A stretch of DNA of 64,000 nt from Aquicoccus porphyridii (GCF_008369105.1 NZ_VINQ01000017.1:35606-99605); one strand, 5' to 3'; positions 1 to 8,497 are shown, counted from the first letter of the stretch. The notes: generated from the letters alone by a model not told the origin. Made by a program: numbers and translations.

Positions 1-1140
1 GCCCGCGGCGAGATCGCCTATGGTGCCTCGTTCATTGAGTTCTTCGCCGAAGAGGCCAAGCGCGTCTATGGCGAGACGATTCCGGGTCACCAGCGCGACA
101 AGCGCATCACCGTTATTCGACAGCCGATCGGGGTGGCTGCCTCGATCACGCCCTGGAACTTCCCCAACGCGATGATCACGCGCAAGGCCGGACCGGCGCT
201 GGCCGCGGGTTGCTCGATGGTCGCCCGTCCCGCCAAGGAAACGCCGCTTTCGGCACTGGTTCTGGGCGAGTTGGCCAAGCGCGCCGGCATCCCCGACGGC
301 GTTTTCTCGGTCGTCACTTCGTCATCGGCCTCCGAGATCGGCAAGGAATTCTGCGACAACCCGGCGGTGCGCAAGCTCACGTTCACCGGCTCGACCGAGG
401 TGGGCCGCATCCTGCTGCGTCAGGCCGCGGATCAGGTGATGAAATGCTCGATGGAACTGGGCGGTAACGCTCCGTTCATCGTTTTTGACGATGCTGACCT
501 CGATGCGGCCGTGGAAGGCGCGATCATGTGCAAGTTCCGCAACAACGGTCAAACCTGCGTCTGTGCCAACCGCATCTATGTCCAGGCCGGGGTTTACGAT
601 GCCTTCGCCGAGAAGCTGGCCGATAGGCTGTCCACGATGAAGGTGGGCGACGGGCTTGAAGAAGACACCAACTTCGGCCCGCTGATCAACGCGGGCGCGG
701 TCGATAAGGTGCGTGAACATATCGACGACGCGCTCTCCAAGGGCGGCAAGATCACCTTTGGTGGAAGTCAGCACAACCTTGGCGGCACGTTCTTCCAGCC
801 GACGATCATCACCGGGGCCACGCAGGACATGCAGGTCGCCACCGATGAAACCTTCGGCCCTATGGCCCCGCTTTTCAAATTCGAGGACGAGGACGAGGTC
901 ATCGCGATGGCCAATGACACGATCTTTGGGCTCGCGTCCTATTTCTATGCCAAGGATCTTTCCCGCGTCTACAAGGTTGCCGAGGCGCTGGAATACGGGA
1001 TCATCGGCGTCAATACCGGCATCATTTCGACCGAGGTGGCACCCTTCGGCGGGGTCAAGCAATCGGGCCTCGGGCGCGAAGGCTCCAGCCACGGCATCGA
1101 CGAGTTTCTTGAAATGAAGTACATCTGCATGTCGGTCTGA
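1..1140 (+). CDS. gabD: Succinate-semialdehyde dehydrogenase, N-terminus outside window
   Basis: The reading frame is open from base 1 to the TGA at 1138-1140, so this is the last 379 residues of an aldehyde dehydrogenase of about 480-490. It would oxidise succinate semialdehyde to succinate with NAD(P)+, the last step of the GABA shunt, in the cytoplasm. Visible family motifs are [14 protein letters not shown] (nucleotide binding), MELGGNAPF with the general-base Glu, and [11 protein letters not shown] with the catalytic Cys. The C-terminal [14 protein letters not shown] is typical of the GabD branch. Glutarate-semialdehyde dehydrogenase (DavD) is the main alternative and cannot be excluded from sequence alone. 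Confidence 0.88.
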   Translation, partial: ARGEIAYGASFIEFFAEEAKRVYGETIPGHQRDKRITVIRQPIGVAASITPWNFPNAMITRKAGPALAAGCSMVARPAKETPLSALVLGELAKRAGIPDGVFSVVTSSSASEIGKEFCDNPAVRKLTFTGSTEVGRILLRQAADQVMKCSMELGGNAPFIVFDDADLDAAVEGAIMCKFRNNGQTCVCANRIYVQAGVYDAFAEKLADRLSTMKVGDGLEEDTNFGPLINAGAVDKVREHIDDALSKGGKITFGGSQHNLGGTFFQPTIITGATQDMQVATDETFGPMAPLFKFEDEDEVIAMANDTIFGLASYFYAKDLSRVYKVAEALEYGIIGVNTGIISTEVAPFGGVKQSGLGREGSSHGIDEFLEMKYICMSV

Positions 1141-1161
1141 TCCCGGTTTCGAACAGGCAAT

Positions 1162-1193
1162 AGGCGAAGCCGTGCGCAGGCGCGGCTTCGCCT
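1162..1193 (+). terminator. Stem-loop after gabD
   Basis: An 11-bp perfect stem (1162-1172 with 1183-1193) and a 10-base loop start 22 bases after the gabD stop. The tail is CTCTCG rather than a run of T, so it may stabilise the 3' end or terminate only weakly. Confidence 0.5.
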
Positions 1194-1255
1194 CTCGCGT
1201 CCAGGCCTGAGACGGCCTAGATTGACGGCATCCAGTCCTGTTTCGGAGGCACACC

Positions 1256-2488
1256 ATGGCCCGGACGTTATCGTTCCTTCTCGCTGCGTTTTTCGCCCTG
1301 CCGCTTGCCGCCCAGGAGGGCGCGCGCGACATCACCGGGTCGCTGAGCTACCTGGCGCGGATTGCACTGCCGCCCGATGCAGAGATTTCGGTCACCGCGC
1401 GAGGTGCCTTTGACACGGTGCTGGGGGAAACGCAGTTCACTACCGAAGGGAAACAGGTGCCATTACCCTTTTCCCTGACCGTGCCGGGCGGACTTTCCGG
1501 GCAGGTCGATGCGTTCATCCGCATTGGCGGTACGCCACGCTGGATCATTCGCGACGTTCCTTTCTCGGCCGGGGAAACCCCGGTCGATCTGGGCGAATTG
1601 CAGCTTGCGCCGATAACCCCGCTGACCTTTGCGGCCGAGTATGATTGCCATGGCCTGCCCGTGGCCTTTGGCATCCTGAATGACCGCGCGATGCTTCGCG
1701 TGGACGGGCGTGATTTCGAGATGCAGGAAGAGGTTTCGGCCTCGGGTGCGCGATATGTCTCGGTGGACGATCCGGGCACCGAATTCTGGTCCAAGGGCGA
1801 CGAGGCGATGCTGACGGTCGAAGGTCAGGACATGGGCCGCTGCGTCAAGGTTGCGCCCGCAGAACCGCCAGTTTACCGCGCTCAAGGAAACGAACCTGGC
1901 TGGCATGCGCTGATTGGGGCCGATATCGTCGAACTCACCGCTGATTATGGCGCGCGGACCCATACAGAGCCACGCCCGGATGCGCAGGTCTCGCCCGGAA
2001 CCTATGCATTCGACATGCCGCAGGTCGACGCGCGACTGACCCTGCAAGAAACGCTTTGCCATGACGGTGCAACCGGCATGCCATATCCGCACAGCGCCAC
2101 GCTCTTGCTTGGCGATCGCAGTCTGAAAGGCTGTGGCGGCGATCCGACCGATCTTTTGACCGGTGCCGCGTGGCGTATCGCGGATGTCGGGGGACAGGGG
2201 GTGATCGATAATGTCGAGACTACCATTGCCTTCGATGCCGACGGGCGGGTTTCGGGGCGCGCGGGCTGCAACGGCTTCTCGGGCAGGTTCGAGTTGACCG
2301 GTGAGGGCCTGCGGTTTGGCCGGATGGTGGCGACGATGATGGCCTGCGCCGAGGAGAAAATGACACAAGAGCGTCGGGTTCTCGATGCGCTGGGGGCGGT
2401 GCGGCGCTTTGATATAGATGCCAGCGGCGCGCTGCTACTTATCGGCGGCGCCGAGGATGCGCCGATCTTGATCGCGCGGCGGTCCTGA
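1256..2488 (+). CDS. Secreted META-domain protein with YbaY-like N-terminal domain
   Basis: A 410-residue protein with a strong ribosome-binding site (GGAGG, 7 bases before the ATG) and a cleavable signal peptide ending near LPLAAQEG, so it is probably periplasmic. Residues about 25-120 resemble the YbaY/YscW-type beta-sandwich lipoprotein domain. The middle part has paired Cys residues and the phrase QGNEPGWHALI, typical of COG3650-type domains often found next to META. The last ~110 residues are a META (DUF306) domain with GRAGCNGFSG and MACAEEK, as in HslJ. There is no lipobox Cys. The function is unknown; META proteins are linked to envelope stress and heat-inducible resistance. It converges on the small heat-shock gene, which may be coincidence. 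Confidence 0.75.
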   Translation: MARTLSFLLAAFFALPLAAQEGARDITGSLSYLARIALPPDAEISVTARGAFDTVLGETQFTTEGKQVPLPFSLTVPGGLSGQVDAFIRIGGTPRWIIRDVPFSAGETPVDLGELQLAPITPLTFAAEYDCHGLPVAFGILNDRAMLRVDGRDFEMQEEVSASGARYVSVDDPGTEFWSKGDEAMLTVEGQDMGRCVKVAPAEPPVYRAQGNEPGWHALIGADIVELTADYGARTHTEPRPDAQVSPGTYAFDMPQVDARLTLQETLCHDGATGMPYPHSATLLLGDRSLKGCGGDPTDLLTGAAWRIADVGGQGVIDNVETTIAFDADGRVSGRAGCNGFSGRFELTGEGLRFGRMVATMMACAEEKMTQERRVLDALGAVRRFDIDASGALLLIGGAEDAPILIARRS

Positions 2489-2506
2489 TCGAAGCAGGAT
2501 AGGAAA

Positions 2507-2532
2507 AGCCCGGCCAGTGGGCCGGCCGGGCT
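2507..2532 (-). terminator. Intrinsic terminator of the small heat-shock gene
   Basis: A 9-bp GC-rich stem (2507-2515 with 2524-2532) lies 28 bases beyond the hsp20 stop. On the minus strand it is followed by TTTTCC, the usual layout of a Rho-independent terminator. It could also serve the convergent META gene, but no T-run is present in that direction. Confidence 0.7.
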
Positions 2533-2559
2533 GCTGTTATTCAGATCGAGACGTGCCGA

Positions 2560-3030
2560 TCAGTTTACGGTTTCCGCGTCAACCACGTCCTTCTCGACCA
2601 CGTCATCGCCTTTGGCGATGGCGATCCGGCGCGGTTTCAACGCCTCGGGGATCTCGCGAACGAGGTCGATATGCAGCATCCCGTCGGTATGGGTCGCACC
2701 CATCACCTTGACGTGATCGGCCAGTTGAAAGCGGCGCTCGAAAGCGCGGGTGGCGATCCCGCGATGCAGATAGACGCGGTCCTCGTCCTCTTCGGCCTTG
2801 CGTGCCGAGACGATCAGCGCGCCGTCCCTGACCTCGACCGACAGATCGTTTTCGGCGAAACCGGCCACGGCGATCGAGATGCGATAGGCATCGTCGGCGG
2901 TCTTCTCAATGTTGTAGGGGGGATAGGTGTTGGCGGTCATGTCGTTTGACATCACCCGGTCCAGCATGTCGGCGATCTGGTCAAAGCCGACGGTTGCACG
3001 GTAAAGCGGTGCAAGATCAAAGTTGCGCAT
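2560..3030 (-). CDS. ibpA: Small heat-shock protein, Hsp20/IbpA family
   Basis: A 156-residue alpha-crystallin-type chaperone. The N-terminal arm MRNFDLAPLYRATVGFDQIA matches the IbpA/HspH class. The alpha-crystallin domain spans about residues 38-130 and includes YRISIAVAGF, LIVSARK and HRGIATRAFERRF. Such proteins bind unfolding polypeptides without ATP and hand them to DnaK/ClpB; clpB is present at 11959. The usual C-terminal I-x-I anchor appears as RRIAIAKGD. The start is supported by AGGAGG seven bases upstream. Heat control is suggested by the leader hairpin at 3034-3085 and an rpoH-like promoter at 3133-3161. Confidence 0.92.
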   Translation of the reverse strand: MRNFDLAPLYRATVGFDQIADMLDRVMSNDMTANTYPPYNIEKTADDAYRISIAVAGFAENDLSVEVRDGALIVSARKAEEDEDRVYLHRGIATRAFERRFQLADHVKVMGATHTDGMLHIDLVREIPEALKPRRIAIAKGDDVVEKDVVDAETVN

Positions 3031-3033
3031 GGG

Positions 3034-3085
3034 TCATCCTCCTTTGAGCGATAACATGTCATGTTGCGATCTTCCCGTTGCGGGA
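3034..3085 (-). promoter_or_regulatory. Candidate ROSE-type RNA thermometer in the hsp20 leader
   Basis: On the minus strand the leader can fold into a hairpin burying the Shine-Dalgarno. UUAUC G CUC (3054-3046) pairs with GAGGAUGA (3041-3034) around an AAAG loop, with a single bulged G at 3049. The UCGCU strand pairing to AGGA with one unpaired G is the signature of ROSE thermometers that control small heat-shock genes in alphaproteobacteria. A second hairpin (UCCCG-CAA-CGGGA, 3073-3085) lies upstream, as in multi-stem ROSE leaders. The pairing is seen by eye; melting behaviour is inferred. Confidence 0.6.
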
Positions 3086-3132
3086 CAGACCATTGGAACG
3101 TCCGGACCCTGAACGGCGCCCTGACCCCGCTC

Positions 3133-3161
3133 AGATGGTGATGCGGATTCCCCGTGTCAAG
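3133..3161 (-). promoter_or_regulatory. Candidate heat-shock (RpoH) promoter of hsp20
   Basis: On the minus strand CTTGAC (3161-3156) is followed after 15 bases by CACCATCT (3140-3133). This resembles the sigma-32 consensus CTTGAA / CCCCATNT. It would give a leader of roughly 100 bases containing the thermometer hairpins, a typical ROSE leader length. Confidence 0.45.
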
Positions 3162-3299
3162 AGTGGGGGCTCAACCCGCGCGACGGCGATGGCTGGACTG
3201 AGCCACCGCACGCGCTACGCAGTGCTCAACAATCACCGGATCAAGTCGCCAGCGGGGCTGAAACCGCATCGCGTCCGCGCCATAGCGCTGCCCTGGCCT

Positions 3300-4118
3300 T
3301 CATGGCTTGACGAATTTCGCGCCGGTTTCGCCTCGCGCGCCGCCCACGATGATCCGCCGCACCCGCGGTGATTCGCCCTCGCCAAACGTCCCGCGCCCGG
3401 CGGCCAACTCGGCCCTGAGACGCGCCAGTGGTTCCGCAAGCGCGGTGCCGAGCGACACGGGCGCGCCGTCCACCTCTGCCTTGGCCGACACCACCGATAC
3501 GATCCGCGCCGTTTCACCGTCAAAGCTGAATACCGGGGCGCCGCTCGATCCGAAATCAATGTCACAGGACATCACCAGAACCCCCTGTTGCCGCGCCAGA
3601 ACCCGGCACATTTCCTGTATTGACGGGGCCTCGGAGCGGTCCTTGGCATAGGAGACCACGCCGATCCGACCTCCCTTGACCGGGCGTGCATCGGTCTCGA
3701 ACGGGATCACCGTCGTGTTCCGGATCGGATGGTGCAGCTCAAGAAGCGCCACATCGTTGCGCACTCGCGCAGTGGCAAGCGCATCGTCATAGCTGTAATC
3801 GGGATGGATCACCGCGCGACGGACCCAGCGATAGGCCGAGGCCCGTCCATTGCGCCATCCGGCTAGAAACTCGATCTTGGCATGGTCCACTCGCATGCCA
3901 CTCTGCTTGTCAAAGAGGCAATGCGCCGCCGTCAGCACCAGGTCGGGCGCGATCAGCGCCCCGGTGCAAAATCCCCTGCCGTCGATATCGAGCCGCCCCA
4001 CGGCTTCCCAGCCGCGGCTGTCATCGCCCGTGTCCAGCCGTTTAAGGCGCGTATCCTGTGCCTGCCCAATGGTGGCAAGAAAGCTCAGAACCAGTGAAAG
4101 CGACAGGATTCGAAACAT
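3300..4118 (-). CDS. Secreted trypsin-like serine protease
   Basis: A 272-residue chymotrypsin-fold protease (S1 family, V8/COG3591-like). A signal peptide (RILSLSLVLSFLATIGQA) precedes the mature domain. The catalytic triad is visible: His in LTAAHC, Asp in NDVALLEL, and Ser in GSSGAPVF. Paired Cys residues (CTGALI and AAHC) form the usual disulfide. Substrate is unknown. The frame opens with a GTG six bases earlier, but GGAG sits five bases before the ATG at 4118, so the ATG is preferred. It lies just downstream of glcF's end region on the same strand but has its own leader of only 16 bases, so cotranscription with glcDEF is likely. Confidence 0.85.
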   Translation of the reverse strand: MFRILSLSLVLSFLATIGQAQDTRLKRLDTGDDSRGWEAVGRLDIDGRGFCTGALIAPDLVLTAAHCLFDKQSGMRVDHAKIEFLAGWRNGRASAYRWVRRAVIHPDYSYDDALATARVRNDVALLELHHPIRNTTVIPFETDARPVKGGRIGVVSYAKDRSEAPSIQEMCRVLARQQGVLVMSCDIDFGSSGAPVFSFDGETARIVSVVSAKAEVDGAPVSLGTALAEPLARLRAELAAGRGTFGEGESPRVRRIIVGGARGETGAKFVKP

Positions 4119-4134
4119 GTGCACTCCGGTTGGA

Positions 4135-5475
4135 TCAGGTTGGGGCTTGTCCTGCGACTAGCCGGGATATGGGGCGAAATTTGGGCATATCGTCGGCCAA
4201 TGCCCGTGGTCTTGGGCCGCCTGTCGCCCAATCGAGCAATTCGACCGTGTGAACCACTGGCACATCCGTGCCTGACCCGATCTGCATCATGCAGCCGATA
4301 TTCCCGGCGGCGATGACATCCGGTGCCTTGGCTTCCAACGTGCGCAGTTTACGCGCTTTGAGCTGCCCGGATATCTCGGGCTGAAGCAGGTTGTATGTGC
4401 CTGCCGAGCCGCAACACAAATGGCTGTCGGCGGGTTCCACCACCTCGAATCCAACACGTTTCAACAGGTCCTTGGGGTGCGTTTTGATCTGCTGGCCATG
4501 TTGCAGCGAACAGGCCGCATGATAGGCGACGCGCAATGCCTTTTCTTCCCTCTCCGGCACATCCAGCCGGACCAGAATCTCGCTCACATCCATCGCGATT
4601 TCGGCCACTCGCGTGGCTTCCTGTGCCAGTGCTTCGTTGCGAAACATATGACCATAATCCTTGACCGTGGTGCCGCACCCGCTCGTATTGATTACCACCG
4701 CATCAAGACCCTCGCCATCCATCTCGGCGACCCAAGCACGGATATTCCTTGCCGCCGTGGCATGGCTTTCACCGCTCTTGCCCATATGGTGGGTGAGCGC
4801 GCCGCAGCACCCCGCACCCTTGGCGACCACGACTTCACAACCCAGCCGCCGCAACAGGCGGATCGTGGCATCGTTGATATCGGTGTTGAGCGCCTTTTGC
4901 GCACAGCCCGTCATCAGCGCCACCCGCATCCGTCGCGCGCCCTCGGGCGCAAAGGTCTGCGGGTCGTCATTGCGGCTCACCGGTGGGATGTCCTTTGGCG
5001 CCATGTCAAGCATTGCGCGCAATCGCGCATCGGGGATCAGCCGCCGGAACGGCCGCCCGATCTTCGCTCCCAGCAGGGCAATCCGGAATCGCCCCGGATA
5101 GGGCAGGATGCGGGCCAGAACCCAGCGCAAGAGGCGGTCGCCCAAGGGCCGTTTGTAATTCGCCTCGATGTATTCACGCGCATGGTCGACCAGATGCATG
5201 TAATGCACGCCGCTGGGACAGGTGGTCATGCAGGCCAGGCAGGAAAGGCAGCGGTCGATATGCTTGACCGTCTTCGCATCTGGAACGCGTTCGTTCTCAA
5301 GCATGTCCTTGATCTGGTAGATGCGCCCGCGCGGGCTGTCCAACTCATCACCCAGAACCTGGTAAGTCGGGCAGGTCGCGGTGCAGAACCCGCAATGCAC
5401 ACAGGCCCGCAGGATCTCGTTCGCGCGCTGAATGCCCGGATCGCGCAACTGCTCTTCGGTGAAATTCGTTTGCAT
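4135..5475 (-). CDS. glcF: Glycolate oxidase iron-sulfur subunit GlcF
   Basis: A 446-residue subunit of the membrane-associated glycolate dehydrogenase, passing electrons from the GlcD/GlcE flavins to the respiratory chain. Two 4Fe-4S motifs are present near the N-terminus (CVHCGFCTATCP, about residues 26-37, and CLSCLACMTTCP, about 76-87). Two CCG-type domains follow (GCCGALTHH and LCCGSAGTYN), as in LutA/GlpC/HdrB-like proteins. The N-terminus MQTNFTEEQL closely resembles E. coli GlcF. It is the last glc gene, six bases after the small membrane ORF. Glycolate is a major phytoplankton exudate, which suits a marine roseobacter. Confidence 0.95.
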   Translation of the reverse strand: MQTNFTEEQLRDPGIQRANEILRACVHCGFCTATCPTYQVLGDELDSPRGRIYQIKDMLENERVPDAKTVKHIDRCLSCLACMTTCPSGVHYMHLVDHAREYIEANYKRPLGDRLLRWVLARILPYPGRFRIALLGAKIGRPFRRLIPDARLRAMLDMAPKDIPPVSRNDDPQTFAPEGARRMRVALMTGCAQKALNTDINDATIRLLRRLGCEVVVAKGAGCCGALTHHMGKSGESHATAARNIRAWVAEMDGEGLDAVVINTSGCGTTVKDYGHMFRNEALAQEATRVAEIAMDVSEILVRLDVPEREEKALRVAYHAACSLQHGQQIKTHPKDLLKRVGFEVVEPADSHLCCGSAGTYNLLQPEISGQLKARKLRTLEAKAPDVIAAGNIGCMMQIGSGTDVPVVHTVELLDWATGGPRPRALADDMPKFRPISRLVAGQAPT

Positions 5476-5481
5476 TCGCCT

Positions 5482-5835
5482 TCACGTCCCCATTGCCAGT
5501 GACAGACCGAACCACGGTGCTCCCGTCGCCACCGCGCCCGCTGCGGCGCTCCATTTCCTGATATTTGGCAACTGCATGCGCAGCCGCGCCGCCTGCACCG
5601 CGGTGGCGATCATCACCACCCAGCCCAGCCATAGGCAAGCAAGCCACGCCAGTGCCAACACGGGCCCTTGTGCCATACCGCGCAGAACCCAGGCCATCAC
5701 CATCAGGCCGACGACCGAGACGGCTCCGATCAGCACCCGCCCACGCGACGGGCGTGCCCGCACGAGGCCCAGAAAAATCAGCGGCCCAGCCGCGAAAGAA
5801 ACCAGATAGGTCATAATCAGCGCCATGGTCATCAT
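5482..5835 (-). CDS. Small membrane protein inside the glycolate oxidase operon
   Basis: A 117-residue hydrophobic protein with about three membrane segments (residues ~3-22, ~33-50, ~60-80) and a weaker hydrophobic stretch near the C-terminus. Its start overlaps the glcE stop (ATGA, 5832-5835) and it ends six bases before glcF, so it is translationally coupled into the operon. I do not recognise a named domain. GlcDEF is membrane-associated yet has no clear transmembrane anchor, so this protein could be an anchor or quinone-docking partner; that is inference from position only. Confidence 0.8.
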   Translation of the reverse strand: MMTMALIMTYLVSFAAGPLIFLGLVRARPSRGRVLIGAVSVVGLMVMAWVLRGMAQGPVLALAWLACLWLGWVVMIATAVQAARLRMQLPNIRKWSAAAGAVATGAPWFGLSLAMGT

Positions 5836-6965
5836 CCCATCAACCCGGGGTTCAGAATGCCCCTCGGATCGAACCTATCCCGCAAAGCTTGCGAAATCTT
5901 TTGGATTGGTGGCACCTCGGGTTGAAACACCGGCAATCGCGTCCGGGTCTCCTCGTCTGCCCGGATCAGCGTCGCGTGGCCATCCAACCGGTCGGGGCGC
6001 ATGTCCGCCCCCTCCGGTACCAGCGCCCAGACAAGGCCGCCACCCCAATCATATTGTAGCGCCCGCGCACCCATGGCCCGCAGCAAGGCGCCCAGCGTCG
6101 CCCCTTGTGTCGGTCGCACCGAATAACGCCATACATCGCCTGCGCGACCATGAAATGCCGCGACGTCCCGCAGCGCGCGCCAATCCCTCGCGATTTCGGC
6201 CTTGTCCCGCTCGATCGTCACCTCGCCGAAATCGGCCAACAGGTCGGCCAGCCGCCCGGCCCGGTAGGACACGCTGGCGTCAAACCCTTCGATCCGGATC
6301 AATGTCTTCGATGTGCCACTGCTTGTCTCCTCGGACAGATGCGCCGCCCCCGTCACCTCGAAAGGCGATCGGATCGCCGCGCACATCGCTTCGCCCGCGC
6401 GGGTCTCGTCCAAACCGCCAAGATGCAGGACCGCCGCCGCCGGCGGCTCGGGCAGAACCTTGAAACTGACCTCGCTCAGAACACCCAGCGTGCCGCGGCT
6501 CCCGGCCATCAGCTTGACCAGGTCATAGCCGGTGACGTTCTTCATCACCCGCCCGCCATTCTTGAGAATACGCCCGGTTCCATCGACGAACCGCACCCCC
6601 AAAAGGTGGTCCCGACAGGCCCCGGCCTGAATCCGTCTTGGCCCGCTTACATTCGCCGCCACCACGCCACCGATTGTGGGCGCGCCCTTGGTGCCCAGGA
6701 GCCCGCGATGATCCATCGGCTCGAAGGGTAGGCGCTGCCCCTCGGCGGCCAGAACCCGTTCGACCTCTGCAACCGGCGTGCCCGCCTTCACCACGAGCGT
6801 CAGCGCGCCGGGCTCGTAATCGACAACCCCGCTCAGCCGCGTCAAGGCAAGCGTCGCACCTTCCACGGGCCGCCCCACGGGCCGCGTGCCGCCACCGACG
6901 ACTCGCAGCGGGCCATCCGCACCCGCGATCATTTCGCTCAGTTCACTTTCGGAAACCGGTTCCAT
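5832..6965 (-). CDS. glcE: Glycolate oxidase FAD-binding subunit GlcE
   Basis: A 377-residue FAD-binding type 4 (VAO-fold) protein related to GlcD but shorter. Visible motifs are VVGGGTRPVGRP near the N-terminus, LLGTKGAPTIGGVVAANVSGPRR around the FAD pyrophosphate, and GRILKNGGRVMKNVTGYDL, typical of GlcE. It works with GlcD and GlcF in oxidising glycolate to glyoxylate. It follows glcD after a 58-base gap that contains an intergenic repeat element and is translationally coupled to the small membrane ORF downstream. Confidence 0.93.
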   Translation of the reverse strand: MEPVSESELSEMIAGADGPLRVVGGGTRPVGRPVEGATLALTRLSGVVDYEPGALTLVVKAGTPVAEVERVLAAEGQRLPFEPMDHRGLLGTKGAPTIGGVVAANVSGPRRIQAGACRDHLLGVRFVDGTGRILKNGGRVMKNVTGYDLVKLMAGSRGTLGVLSEVSFKVLPEPPAAAVLHLGGLDETRAGEAMCAAIRSPFEVTGAAHLSEETSSGTSKTLIRIEGFDASVSYRAGRLADLLADFGEVTIERDKAEIARDWRALRDVAAFHGRAGDVWRYSVRPTQGATLGALLRAMGARALQYDWGGGLVWALVPEGADMRPDRLDGHATLIRADEETRTRLPVFQPEVPPIQKISQALRDRFDPRGILNPGLMG

Positions 6966-6966
6966 T

Positions 6967-7023
6967 CTTCATCTGACCCTCAAATACCTCGGGGGGTCCG
7001 GGGGGCTGTCCCCCGGGGTGCGA
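6967..7023 (-). repeat. Roseobacter-type intergenic repeat between glcD and glcE
   Basis: On the minus strand a G/C-rich hairpin (CCGGGGG-ACAG-CCCCCCGG, about 7016-6998) is followed by GTATTTGAGG (6987-6978), three bases, then AGATGAAG (6974-6967). The same GTATTTGAGG...AGATGAAG core occurs at 48524-48543, with two bases between the parts. I recall related sequences as frequent intergenic elements in Rhodobacteraceae; that is memory, not a search. Here it forms the leader of glcE, the AGATGAAG ending one base before the glcE ATG, and the hairpin could adjust glcD versus glcE levels. Confidence 0.55.
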
Positions 7024-8457
7024 TCACGCGGCCCGCCGTCCGGCGGATGCTGTCAGCGGAAACACCTTCGCCGGATTGAGCAGCCATTTCGGGTCGAACA
7101 CGTCCTTCACCGCCATCTGGATATCAAGATCATCGGGCGCGAACTGATCGAACATCAGGTCGCGCTTTTCGATCCCGACGCCGTGCTCACCGGTCAGGCA
7201 GCCGCCCACCTCGACGCAAAGCCTCAGGATATCGGCACCGAATGCCTCGCACAGCTCCAGGTCACCGGGCTTGTTGGCGTCGAACAGGATCAGCGGATGC
7301 ATGTTTCCGTCGCCCGCGTGAAAGACATTGCCCACGTCCAGTCCATAGTCCTTGGACATTTCCCCGATGCGGCGCAGCACATGGGGCAACTGGCTCACCG
7401 GGATCGTGCCGTCGAGACACATGTAATCGTTGATCTGCCCCATCGCGCCAAAGGCCGACTTGCGGCCGAGCCATATCCGCGCGCTCTCTTCGGGCGAGCG
7501 GCTCTCACGCAGTTCCACCGGGTTGTGTCTGCGGGCAATCGCGAGGATCACGCCCAACTGCTCGTCGATCTCGGCGTCGCTACCCTCGACCTCGACGATC
7601 AGGAGCGCCTCGCAATCGGGGTAGCCGGCATGGGCAAAGGCTTCGGTGGCGCGGATGCAGGGCCGGTCCATGAACTCGATTGCCACTGGCAGGACACCGG
7701 CCCTGATGATGTCTGACACGACCTCGCCCGCCACTTCGGAGCTGTCGTAACCCATTAGGACGGGTCGCGCGCCCTCGGGCTTGCGCAATATGCGCAGCGT
7801 TGCCTCGGTCACCACACCTAACTGTCCTTCCGAGCCACAAATCAGTCCCAGGAGATCATACCCGCCCGCATCCAGATGCGCGCCGCCGATCTCAATCACC
7901 TCGCCATTCATCATCACCATGGTCACGCCCAAAAGGTTGTTGGTGGTGACGCCGTATTTGAGGCAATGTGCCCCGCCGGAATTCATCGCGATATTGCCCG
8001 CGATGGCACAGGCGAGCTGCGATGACGGATCGGGCGCGTAAAAGAAATCCTCTTCCTCGACCGCCCCGGTCACACTCAGGTTGGTGCGGCCCGTCTGGAC
8101 CCGGATGAACCGGTCGTCATAATCGGTCTCGAGAACCTCGGTCATCCGGGCCACACCCAGAATCACGCTGTCGGCCGTGGGCAGCGCCCCACCTGCCAGC
8201 GACGTGCCCGCCCCGCGCGGCACGACCGGAACCCCCATCTCGTGACAGATCCGAAGTATATCCGACACCTCTTGGGTCGACGACGGCAATACCACCGCCA
8301 GCGGCGCACAGCGATACGCGGTCAGCGCATCGCATTCATAGGCCCGTGTTTCGACCTCTTCGTGGATAACCGCGTCATTTGGCAAGGTTTCCAGCAAGCG
8401 GCTGATGAGTTGCGACTTTTTGCCGATGACGTCGATATCGGGTGCGGGCATGTCCAT
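7024..8457 (-). CDS. glcD: Glycolate oxidase FAD-linked subunit GlcD
   Basis: The 477-residue catalytic flavoprotein that oxidises glycolate to glyoxylate. It has the VAO-type FAD domain (VPRGAGTSLAGGALP, NSGGAHCLKYGVT, GSEGQLGVVTEATLRI) and the C-terminal cap ending in TGEHGVGIEKRD and FDPKWLLNPAKVFP. The open frame extends 63 codons further upstream, but that extension has no family similarity and crosses the operator. The ATG at 8457, preceded by CGGAG, gives the expected length and N-terminus MDMPAPDIDVI. It is the first gene of the glc operon. Confidence 0.94.
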   Translation of the reverse strand: MDMPAPDIDVIGKKSQLISRLLETLPNDAVIHEEVETRAYECDALTAYRCAPLAVVLPSSTQEVSDILRICHEMGVPVVPRGAGTSLAGGALPTADSVILGVARMTEVLETDYDDRFIRVQTGRTNLSVTGAVEEEDFFYAPDPSSQLACAIAGNIAMNSGGAHCLKYGVTTNNLLGVTMVMMNGEVIEIGGAHLDAGGYDLLGLICGSEGQLGVVTEATLRILRKPEGARPVLMGYDSSEVAGEVVSDIIRAGVLPVAIEFMDRPCIRATEAFAHAGYPDCEALLIVEVEGSDAEIDEQLGVILAIARRHNPVELRESRSPEESARIWLGRKSAFGAMGQINDYMCLDGTIPVSQLPHVLRRIGEMSKDYGLDVGNVFHAGDGNMHPLILFDANKPGDLELCEAFGADILRLCVEVGGCLTGEHGVGIEKRDLMFDQFAPDDLDIQMAVKDVFDPKWLLNPAKVFPLTASAGRRAA

Positions 8458-8470
8458 GGCAATCTCCGAG

Positions 8471-8497
8471 CAATTGGTAAAAAAATATAACCAATTG
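8471..8497 (-). promoter_or_regulatory. Inverted repeat, candidate operator of the glc operon
   Basis: CAATTGGT (8471-8478) and ACCAATTG (8490-8497) form a perfect 8-bp inverted repeat separated by an 11-base A/T-only spacer, 14 bases before the glcD ATG. On the minus strand the spacer reads TATATTTTTTT and can supply a -10 element, with TTGCCT about 17 bases upstream as -35. TGGT/ACCA half-sites are typical of GntR/FadR-type regulators such as GlcC and LldR, although their usual spacer is about 3 bases. No regulator gene is adjacent. Confidence 0.55.
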
